Source: Alkalibacterium subtropicum
GTDB taxonomy: Bacteria; Bacillota; Bacilli; Lactobacillales; Carnobacteriaceae_A
NCBI RefSeq assembly: GCF_900112455.1
Contig: NZ_FOLT01000005.1
Coordinates: 62,001-126,000 of the forward strand
DNA length: 64,000 nt
Direction of reading: 5' to 3'
Positions 56,925-64,000 of the stretch are shown here, piece after piece. Positions within the stretch are counted from its first letter, which is position 1. Each line of letters opens with the position of its first letter. The notes under the pieces are model-generated. The model did no database searches and was not told the DNA's origin. It worked only from the letters and a program-made list of their open reading frames with translations. The translations under genes were made by a program, and so were the position numbers.

Positions 56925-59900
56925 TTAGTTAGAAAATTTCTTTTTGTACATGGTCATTGCTGCACCAACAGCAGTTGAGAATGCACCTAACAATAAATAC
57001 ATATAGGTATTTGTAGCAGTTTCAGGCAACTCTTCCCCGTCCTGCTCTTTGTCTTTCTCTTCTTTCTCTTCTTGCTCTTCTTTCTCTTCTTGCTCGTCTT
57101 CTTCATCCACCACGTCTTCAGGCAGTTCTTCACCCATTAAATCAGTGATTCTTCCTTCGATTTCAGGGTTTACGACACCACCAAGATACTGGTCTTCAAC
57201 CATATAGTCGATCAGCTGCTGCCAGTCTTCTTCACCGATATCTCTGACACGGCCTTCTTCAAATGCCTGAGCAAATGTTTCATAGCCGTCGCCGCCTTGA
57301 CCGGTAAAGCCGTTTGTCGTTACAAGATACATTTCATCCATAACGATTTCTGTCAGTTCACCGTCTCTATCGACATACATCTGAACGATACGGTCGCCTG
57401 ATTCTCTTGTGCTGTCATAGTAGAATTTCATGCCAGATACATGCAGGAACCCGCCGTTTTCTTCAGGTGCCAAACGGACACTGTGTTCCATGATATCTTT
57501 GATCTCCTGTCCAGAAAGCTCAGCCACAACAGGGTTATTACCAAACGGTAAGACTGTCAGGACTTCACCGACTGTGATCGGTCCCTGATCGATAGCAGCA
57601 CGGATACCGCCACCGTTCTGGAAGGCAATTACTGTTTCAGGGAATTTCTCCTGAGCTTTAGCCAGCATGGCATCGGTGATCAGGTTACCTAAGCGCGTTT
57701 CGTCTGCACGGACGCTCATTTCATCGCCTTCACCGAATCTTGGATTTTCTAACGCTTCAACAGCCACTGCGCCTGTTTCTTCATTTGCGATCTCATCGAC
57801 ACGGTCTTTGTACTCAGCCATGACATTGAGTGCTTCTTCATCAGCTGCATATTCGCCCACATCAAGTAGTTGACCCATTTGTGAAAGAACAATACCTTTA
57901 TCGTCAAATTCAACAGTCAGTGTGCCAAGGTTATTACCATATTGACCGCCCTGTACAATAACTGTCGGTTCTTTTTCGTTGCCTTCGTCATCGTGTGTAA
58001 CAACGTACGGTTCGTCGATTTCAGAATGTGAGTGACCGCCGACGATAATATCGATACCGTCTACTTCCATGGCTACTCTCATATCGTTTCCGACTTCTGG
58101 CGCTGTGTCAAAGCCTAAGTGGTTGACAGCCATGATTTTATTGATGCCTGCATCTTCAAAGGCCTGAACAGCTTCTTCAGCCGCTTCAATGAAATCAGTG
58201 AAGTCGACTTCCACAGGACTTGAGATGTTCTCTGTATCTTCTGTAACTAAACCGAAGATACCGATTTTCTCACCGTTGACTTCTTTAATGATACTTCTGT
58301 AGATCATTCCATCTTCAGGATTCTCTACTAGCGATTCATCTGATTCCAGTTCATTCATGAACGGATCTTGTGAGAAATCGACGTTGGTGCCAAGGAATGG
58401 GAAGTTGGCTTCTTTGACAAATTCAGAAAGTGATTCATGTCCGTTTTCTTCAGCACCCAAGTCGAACTCATGGTTACCGAAGGTCATCAGATCAATGTCC
58501 ATCATATTCAATAGAGCTAGATCGGCCATACCTTTGAATTCATTGAAGTACAAGGTCCCTGAGAAGACATCTCCGGCATGAACCAGCATTGAATCCGGAT
58601 TTTCTCCACGGAATGCTTCAATGGCAGTAAGCATGTGTGGATAGTTTTCTACTCGACCATGTGTGTCATTCATGTGCATAACTGAGAATTCAAACGTGTC
58701 ATCCGTGTCAGGTAATTCTGCGCCTTCATTCAGGTCATTGATTCTGCCTTCGATTTCAGGATCAACGACCCCATCAAGGTATTCGTCTTCCACCATGTAG
58801 TCGATCAGCTGCTGCCAGTCTTCTTCACCAATATCTCTGACTCGGCCTTCCTCAAATGCCTGAGCAAATGTTTCATAGCCGTCGCCACCCTGACCAGTGA
58901 AACCATTTGTGGTTACAAGGTACATCTCATCCATGGCGATTTCTGTCAATTCACCATCTCTGTCGATGTACATTTCTACAATACGGTCGCCAGCATCTCT
59001 TGAACTGTCATAGTAGAATTCCATGCCAGATACATGCAGGAAGCCACCATTTTCTTCAGGTGCCAAACGGACACTGTGTTCCATGATATCCTTGATTTCC
59101 TGTCCGGAAAGTTCAGCAATCACAGGGTTATTACCAAACGGAAGAACGGTCAGGACTTCACCCACTGTGATTGGTCCTGCATCGATCGCAGCACGGATAC
59201 CGCCACCATTTTGAACAGCAATCACTGCTTCTGGGAATTTCTCCTGAGCTTTTGCCAGCATGGCGTCGGTGATCAGGTTGCCTAAGCGTGTTTCGTCTGC
59301 ACGCACACTCATTTCATCGCCTTCACCATGTCGTGGGTTTTCTAACTCTGAAACAGCAACTGCGCCTGTTTCTTCATTAGCGATTTCATCCACGCGGTCT
59401 TTGTATTGCTGCATAACCGCTAGAGCAGCTTCATCAGCAGGATACTCCCCTGTATCAAGCAATGCTCCTGATTGACCGATAACGACACCATTTTCATCAA
59501 ACCCGACATTCAATGTACCTAAGTTTCCGGCATACTGACCGCCTTGAACAATAACTGTCGGTTCTTTTTCGTTGCCTTCGTCGTCATGAGTGACTACGTA
59601 AGGTTCGTCGATTTCAGAATGTGAGTGTCCGCCGACAATAATATCGATACCGTCCACTTCCATGGCTACTCTCATGTCATTCCCGACTTCTGGAGCTGTG
59701 TCGAAGCCTAAGTGGTTGACTGCCATGATTTTGTTGATGCCAGCGTGTTCGAAAGATTGAACAGCAGCTTCAGCAGCATTAATAAAGTCTGAGAATGCAA
59801 CATCCATAGGACTTGAAATATTTTCGGTATCTTGAGTGACTAAACCAAAAATACCAATTTTTTCACCATTTACCTCTTTGACAATCGTTTCATAGATTTT

Positions 59901-62900
59901 GCCATCTTCAGGATCTGCTTCTAATAATTCATCTAGTTCATAAGGTGCCATATATTTGTCTTCTGAGAAATCAACATTTGAACCTAAGAATGGGAAGTTG
60001 GCTTTCTCTACAAATTCTGCTAATGACTGATGACCATTTTCTTCAGCACCTAAGTCAAATTCGTGGTTACCGAATGTCATAACATCGATATCCATCAAGT
60101 TCAGTAAGGCAAGGTCTGCCTGTCCTTTGAATTCATTGAAGTATAGGGTTCCTGAGAAGACATCACCGGCATGTACCAGCATAGAATCCGGGTTTTCTCC
60201 ACGGAATTCTTCAATAGCTGTAAGCATATGCGGATAGTTTTCTACTCGGCCATGGGTATCATTCATATGCATGACTGACATTTCAAATGCCGGCTCAACT
60301 ATTTCAGGTAGATCGATTTGAGCGAGGACAGGTTCATGGTCACTTGCGCGTCCATGCATGTCGGTGAAATCAGCATTGACATGGATCATGTCGATTTCAG
60401 CTGCATCAGCGAGGTTGTTGGATACGAGGATATGATCAAGCACCTGTGAATTACCCTGGTAAATATAACTGTAGCGGTCACTTGCCGGTACTTTATTAGT
60501 CAGGTTAGTTAACGCATCACCTGCTAAAATCTCCAGTGGCTCCGAGAATTCAAAGTCATTCATGTCTCCAAGAACAACAATGTTTTCGTCTGGATTATCT
60601 GCAAGGATCTCGTCCACAAATGAGTTGACAGACTGTGCCAACTGGTTACGTTCGATCCTGCTGTCAAATTGAGGCGGCTGAACTTGGCCGTAGTAAGGAT
60701 CATCTCCGCGTTTAGAATTCAGGTGGTTGGTGATCACGACAACGCTCTTACCATTGAATTCAAATTCTGCAGCTAGAGGTTTTCTTGTCCCCTCAAAGTC
60801 TGAAGGATTGACACGTCCTGGGTTGAGCGTTAACTCACCATCCGTATATCCAACGGCTTCATTTGTTCCACCTTTATCTTTTTCGATCATTGAAACACGA
60901 TCTGGGTTATACAGGAACCCTACACGGATGTTCCCGCCCGGTGCTCCGCCGTCTGCGTTGTATTCAGGATCGATATTTGCATAGGCATAAGTCGGACCGC
61001 CTGCATCTGCAATTTCATTCACTAAACGCTCATAACTGGCGTCCGCTACAGCAGATCCTGATTCTGTTTCACCGTCACTGTCCTGTACTTCAACGATACC
61101 GATGATGTCTGGACTATTCATATCATTGACGAATGTGCTGGCAATTCTCTGGGCTTTGATATCTGAGGTTTCCTCTGTATTTGCAGAGAAATTCTCTACG
61201 TTATAAGTGGCAACAGTCAGCTTGGATTCATCTTTCACAATAGATGTCGCTGAAGATGCAGCTTCAACCGGAACATGGGCAGCTTCCATATCTGCTAAAT
61301 CTGAATAGATCTTGTAATTGCCGTATCCATAATTGACGACACCTTCAACAGCTTCTGTGAACTGGTCACCCGTCTTGACAGCAAAGTCTCTCGCATCGTC
61401 ATTTGGCTGAAGCTTGAATGGAATCAGTCTGGAATCCGGACCTTCTTCACTTAATCTCAGTCCACCGTTTACTGTCGTATTTGAAGGGGTATAGTCTTCT
61501 GTCGCAACAAATAAATCCCCGTATGCCTGAGGTGCAACGGCTCTTGAAGGTTGAACTTCAACGCGCATGCCTTCAAGACTTTCCCAGTAATCCAAGGAAT
61601 AAGCATCCGGATTGAAGACTTCCAGAGTCGTTCCGCCTTTTATTTCTCCTGGAATATTACTTGATGTGATCTCAACAGGAGCCGGCAGCTCAACATTGTT
61701 TTCTGTGATCGTAACAATGCCGCCTCTGTCGTCACGGGCACTGATTTGAGTGATCGGCAGATCTGTTTCATCTCTATCAGAATAGCCGTCTATGTGATAC
61801 TCTGACACTTCACCCGTTACTTCGACCAGATCTCCGACGTTGACACCCGTACTATTTCTTCCTGTATAGACAACGATACCTTCTGATGTATTGTCATTAT
61901 CATCGGTCATGTCATCAGGTGTCTGCATGTGGAAATAGTTGGCTCCGTAGATATCGTATACGTATGTGACGACACCTTTTACGTTGTAAACACGCTCTCC
62001 AAGCATTGGAGAATAATGTGCTTCACCTTGAATGTCATGTATTTTATTTCCTTCAGTAATATCTACAACAGTATAATTGAATTCAGCGACTTCACTGATA
62101 CGGTCATCAACTACAGCGATAGCTTTCAGTGTTGAATCTGCATCAAGTGTGATAGCTCCAGTATATTGAGTGCTTGACTCGGAAGGATCTGATCCGTCTG
62201 TTGTGTAATAAATCGTTGCGCCATCTGTGCGTGTGGATAGCGTGACGTCTGTCCCCATCGGAACATTTCCTGAATCATGGCTTGCAGTGACTGGCATGAC
62301 AATGCTTGAGTCTTCTACAATGTCATAAATGTCTCGCGGTATCAGCTGAAAATCATAGAACTGAGAAACGATGCCGGTAATGGATTCATAAGTCGTCCCG
62401 ACTGTTAAGCCAAGAGCATCATTTTCATCTCTGATCGTGAATTCAGTTCCCGCTTCATCCTTAGCAGTATAGTTCTTTCCATTTGCTTCTGTAATTTCGA
62501 TGTTTTGCATCACAGCCAATTCAGACTCATGGTCTTCAACAAGGTCAGCACCAGTTAAAAGGACAGGTTCAGGAATTTCTGATCCTTCTGTTTTATCTTC
62601 AACAGTAGGATCTTGAATCTGCAGTAATCCATTGTACTCCCCTAGACCACCTTGAACCGTGATCTCATCACCCAGTTCAACATCCAGTGTATATCCAGGA
62701 TACAACGCAATAGCGCCCGTTTCGTCCTGGATTTGGACGGTGCTGCTCAACTTGGCAGTCACTACACCTTTTGTCTTCACTTCTCCTGTTTCCTGCGCAC
62801 GCGCGTCTGCAATGGACAGCAGTGTCAGTTCTGCAGGTTCTTCTGGTGTTTCAGAACCCGTATCTTCACCGGTAAATGACAGTTCACTAACACTTTCTAA

Positions 62901-63398
62901 ACTATCTGCACCATGATAAGTATCTAGAATACCAGTAACGATGATTTCTTTTCCAAGATTATCAGCATTGCTTTGTAGCCCGAAAGTATTTCTGTTAGCG
63001 TCTTTTAATTGGACTGCCATTACCTTGGTAACATCAGTTTCATTAGGATCATCAGCTATAGCTACGCTGTAATCATCTTTAAATTCACTAGTCACAAGTG
63101 AAGGGCCACTAGCTAAATGCCCTACAATATAGCCTTTGACTGTTGCTTCTGATCCATCATTTTCTCTAGCTATGCCCTCTGCTACTGTAAGTGGTGTTTC
63201 AGTTGCAGCTGTGGCATTTACTCCCGCATCAGCAGATGTTTCAGCAGTCGAATCTGTCGTACCAGTGACTTCTGTCGTGCCAGGGTCTGTATCGGTCTCA
63301 GCATACGCTGATATCGGTGCAGCCGTTTGTGCAAACGAACTTAACAGGAGCATTGTTGCCAGGGAAAAACTATATTTCTTTCGCCAATTGTTGTGCAT
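56925..63398 (-). CDS. Giant wall-anchored nuclease with two tandem 5'-nucleotidase domains
   Basis: The protein has 2157 residues. In order: a signal peptide (about 1-33, AYA cut site); OB-fold-like modules of the YhcR type (about 65-370); a chitobiase C-terminal-type module (about 375-450, YYTTDGSDPSESSTQY); another OB-like module (to about 560); an endonuclease/exonuclease/phosphatase domain (about 727-1033, TVATYNVENFS to SDHEPVL); two tandem 5'-nucleotidase units from 1038 and 1569, each with NDTHG, GDVFSG, GNHEFD, GGHSH and NGGGIRA; an acidic Glu/Lys stalk; LPETA (2124-2128), a membrane segment and a basic tail. It probably degrades extracellular nucleic acid to nucleosides and phosphate. 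LPETA instead of LPxTG recalls class D sortase substrates such as B. subtilis YhcR. GGAGAG lies before the ATG. Confidence 0.92.
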   Translation of the reverse strand: MHNNWRKKYSFSLATMLLLSSFAQTAAPISAYAETDTDPGTTEVTGTTDSTAETSADAGVNATAATETPLTVAEGIARENDGSEATVKGYIVGHLASGPSLVTSEFKDDYSVAIADDPNETDVTKVMAVQLKDANRNTFGLQSNADNLGKEIIVTGILDTYHGADSLESVSELSFTGEDTGSETPEEPAELTLLSIADARAQETGEVKTKGVVTAKLSSTVQIQDETGAIALYPGYTLDVELGDEITVQGGLGEYNGLLQIQDPTVEDKTEGSEIPEPVLLTGADLVEDHESELAVMQNIEITEANGKNYTAKDEAGTEFTIRDENDALGLTVGTTYESITGIVSQFYDFQLIPRDIYDIVEDSSIVMPVTASHDSGNVPMGTDVTLSTRTDGATIYYTTDGSDPSESSTQYTGAITLDADSTLKAIAVVDDRISEVAEFNYTVVDITEGNKIHDIQGEAHYSPMLGERVYNVKGVVTYVYDIYGANYFHMQTPDDMTDDNDNTSEGIVVYTGRNSTGVNVGDLVEVTGEVSEYHIDGYSDRDETDLPITQISARDDRGGIVTITENNVELPAPVEITSSNIPGEIKGGTTLEVFNPDAYSLDYWESLEGMRVEVQPSRAVAPQAYGDLFVATEDYTPSNTTVNGGLRLSEEGPDSRLIPFKLQPNDDARDFAVKTGDQFTEAVEGVVNYGYGNYKIYSDLADMEAAHVPVEAASSATSIVKDESKLTVATYNVENFSANTEETSDIKAQRIASTFVNDMNSPDIIGIVEVQDSDGETESGSAVADASYERLVNEIADAGGPTYAYANIDPEYNADGGAPGGNIRVGFLYNPDRVSMIEKDKGGTNEAVGYTDGELTLNPGRVNPSDFEGTRKPLAAEFEFNGKSVVVITNHLNSKRGDDPYYGQVQPPQFDSRIERNQLAQSVNSFVDEILADNPDENIVVLGDMNDFEFSEPLEILAGDALTNLTNKVPASDRYSYIYQGNSQVLDHILVSNNLADAAEIDMIHVNADFTDMHGRASDHEPVLAQIDLPEIVEPAFEMSVMHMNDTHGRVENYPHMLTAIEEFRGENPDSMLVHAGDVFSGTLYFNEFKGQADLALLNLMDIDVMTFGNHEFDLGAEENGHQSLAEFVEKANFPFLGSNVDFSEDKYMAPYELDELLEADPEDGKIYETIVKEVNGEKIGIFGLVTQDTENISSPMDVAFSDFINAAEAAVQSFEHAGINKIMAVNHLGFDTAPEVGNDMRVAMEVDGIDIIVGGHSHSEIDEPYVVTHDDEGNEKEPTVIVQGGQYAGNLGTLNVGFDENGVVIGQSGALLDTGEYPADEAALAVMQQYKDRVDEIANEETGAVAVSELENPRHGEGDEMSVRADETRLGNLITDAMLAKAQEKFPEAVIAVQNGGGIRAAIDAGPITVGEVLTVLPFGNNPVIAELSGQEIKDIMEHSVRLAPEENGGFLHVSGMEFYYDSSRDAGDRIVEMYIDRDGELTEIAMDEMYLVTTNGFTGQGGDGYETFAQAFEEGRVRDIGEEDWQQLIDYMVEDEYLDGVVDPEIEGRINDLNEGAELPDTDDTFEFSVMHMNDTHGRVENYPHMLTAIEAFRGENPDSMLVHAGDVFSGTLYFNEFKGMADLALLNMMDIDLMTFGNHEFDLGAEENGHESLSEFVKEANFPFLGTNVDFSQDPFMNELESDESLVENPEDGMIYRSIIKEVNGEKIGIFGLVTEDTENISSPVEVDFTDFIEAAEEAVQAFEDAGINKIMAVNHLGFDTAPEVGNDMRVAMEVDGIDIIVGGHSHSEIDEPYVVTHDDEGNEKEPTVIVQGGQYGNNLGTLTVEFDDKGIVLSQMGQLLDVGEYAADEEALNVMAEYKDRVDEIANEETGAVAVEALENPRFGEGDEMSVRADETRLGNLITDAMLAKAQEKFPETVIAFQNGGGIRAAIDQGPITVGEVLTVLPFGNNPVVAELSGQEIKDIMEHSVRLAPEENGGFLHVSGMKFYYDSTRESGDRIVQMYVDRDGELTEIVMDEMYLVTTNGFTGQGGDGYETFAQAFEEGRVRDIGEEDWQQLIDYMVEDQYLGGVVNPEIEGRITDLMGEELPEDVVDEEDEQEEKEEQEEKEEKDKEQDGEELPETATNTYMYLLLGAFSTAVGAAMTMYKKKFSN
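57105..60287 (-). repeat. Two tandem 1.59-kb direct repeats within the surface nuclease gene
   Basis: The units begin at 60287 and 58694, 1593 bases (531 codons) apart. They encode the two 5'-nucleotidase domains. By eye the proteins agree at close to nine of ten positions and the DNA at somewhat less, with most changes synonymous. Both copies keep all metal-site motifs. Confidence 0.88.
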
Positions 63399-63636
63399 TC
63401 AATTCTCTCCTTATAAATATGTTTTACTCTACGATTTAATATGTACGCAATAGAACAACTGACCCTCCTTTAAGTGTATTGACATAATAAAGCAGTAGAG
63501 GTAGTAAATGTAATTAAAGATACGCTTTGACTAGCAGCTCTATTTAAAGAGCTCACAGGGATTTTTGACAGCGATTACAAAAGTTAGTTATTGTATAAAC
63601 CAAAATAACTTTTAGTTATAATCACTCGTATCTAAT

Positions 63637-63674
63637 AGTTTAATCTACAAAAAAAGCAATGTCAACGCTTTCAT
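63637..63674 (-). promoter_or_regulatory. Promoter of the surface nuclease gene with overlapping cre box
   Basis: On the minus strand TTGACA and TAAACT are separated by 17 bases. ATGAAAGCGTTGACAT (63659-63674) fits the CcpA cre consensus fully and contains the -35. CcpA binding would block transcription when preferred sugars are present. The leader to the ATG at 63398 is about 230 bases. Confidence 0.8.
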
Positions 63675-63763
63675 TAAAATAAACAATGTTATCCTATGCA
63701 AACTACTATACTTTAAGCATTCGCTAATAAAATATTTTTTTCGGAATGCGGTTAACTGAAGAC

Positions 63764-63796
63764 AAAAACAGCCGATTATAAAATATCGGCTGTTTT
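63764..63796. terminator. Terminator after the yaaL-type gene
   Basis: AAAACAGCCGAT and ATCGGCTGTTTT form a 12-bp stem with a short AT loop, just past the stop at 63812 on the minus strand. Confidence 0.88.
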
Positions 63797-63811
63797 GAGA
63801 ATGATTCGGTT

Positions 63812-64000
63812 TTAACTGTTTTCCTTTATTTTTCTCACACGTGCTTCTTTAAACAGATAATAATACGTTGCTTTCTGAAGTTTATAATGAGCCTGCCATT
63901 CCGGCTGGTCGTCAACAGCCATCCCTCTTATTTTCTCGTAGGCTTCAAACTGTTTTCTCTGTCTGCGTATCAGTTCCACTAACTTCACATCATAGGCATG
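63812..64000 (-). CDS. YaaL/DUF2508 family protein (5' part cut by window edge)
   Basis: My translation of the minus strand gives 62 C-terminal residues before the TAA at 63812: VKLVELIRRQRKQFEAYEKI, then QAHYKLQKATYYYLFKEAR and RKIKENS. The pattern, with Y-x-Y-L-x-x-E-A-R near the end, fits DUF2508 (YaaL). In Firmicutes yaaL follows recR and precedes tmk, which agrees with the neighbours here. The start lies outside the window. The function is unknown. Confidence 0.75.
   Translation of the reverse strand, partial: HAYDVKLVELIRRQRKQFEAYEKIRGMAVDDQPEWQAHYKLQKATYYYLFKEARVRKIKENS

Noticed and set aside
63420-63465. Nine-codon leader frame with AGGAGGG and TTG start before the surface nuclease
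   Set aside because: The ribosome site is good but the frame is too short, starts with TTG and has no attenuator structure.

Overview
The window is a low-to-mid-GC Firmicutes chromosome segment, most likely a lactic acid bacterium of the Lactobacillales. I infer a Carnobacteriaceae-type genome (Alkalibacterium or Marinilactibacillus-like) from the gene order, the acidic proteins, the DUF2969 protein, the class Ib plus class III ribonucleotide reductases and the tmRNA tag ending YALAA. The genus is a guess. Almost all genes lie on the minus strand. The clear plus-strand genes are the FAH-family protein, three small proteins near 11-14.6 kb, a flavoprotein and a PspC protein.

Layout in + coordinates. 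0-1.8 kb: sufD (cut by the window edge) and sufC. 2-7.5 kb: a membrane-anchored phospholipase D-like protein, an SDR, repeat array A, a GcvH-like/ArsC-like pair, a YihY membrane protein and a DUF2969 protein. 7.6-14.6 kb: FAH-family protein, Na/Pi cotransporter, a 0.9-kb gene-poor stretch, a frameshifted YdjM-type gene, short array E, a Cof phosphatase, a pxpA remnant, a PH-domain protein and a DUF2188 protein. 14.7-23 kb: ssrA (tmRNA), a ketopantoate-reductase/EIIC-like pair, a histidine phosphatase, then est-rnr-smpB, array B and secG. 23-32 kb: two Ig-like exported proteins, then the glycolytic run cggR-gap-pgk-tpiA-gpmI-eno. 32-41 kb: DsbA-like protein, clpP with a CtsR box, an orphan BrxA-like (DUF1819) protein, an Eis-like acetyltransferase, a 6-phospho-beta-glucosidase, the flavoprotein, PspC, array C and pepF. 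41-52 kb: a hydroxyacid dehydrogenase, a lipoprotein, trmN6-GIY-YIG-rsmI, array D, nrdDG and nrdHIEF. 52.5-57 kb: yabA, an ISLre2-type element with a 9-bp target duplication, holB, darA and tmk. 57-63.4 kb: one 6.5-kb gene for a wall-anchored nuclease with two tandem 5'-nucleotidase domains. At the right edge lies the C-terminus of a YaaL/DUF2508 protein.

The genes are mostly housekeeping: lower glycolysis as one cluster under a SorC-type regulator, trans-translation (ssrA, smpB, rnr), protein export (secG), Fe-S assembly, and aerobic plus anaerobic dNTP synthesis with NrdR boxes. The giant surface protein fits nucleic-acid scavenging: a nuclease domain makes nucleotides and two phosphatase domains release nucleosides and phosphate. 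A cre box sits on its promoter.

The most unusual signal is not a gene. Five separate intergenic regions (about 4.75-5.09, 12.2-12.36, 22.26-22.77, 39.0-39.2 and 45.2-45.5 kb) hold tandem arrays with the same 51-52 bp period but different unit sequences. Each unit is built from inverted half-sites. The two longest arrays share anchor bases, and two others share an ACCGAA/TTCGGT hairpin. There are no cas genes and no convincing translation signals. I regard this family as the best candidate for something undescribed.
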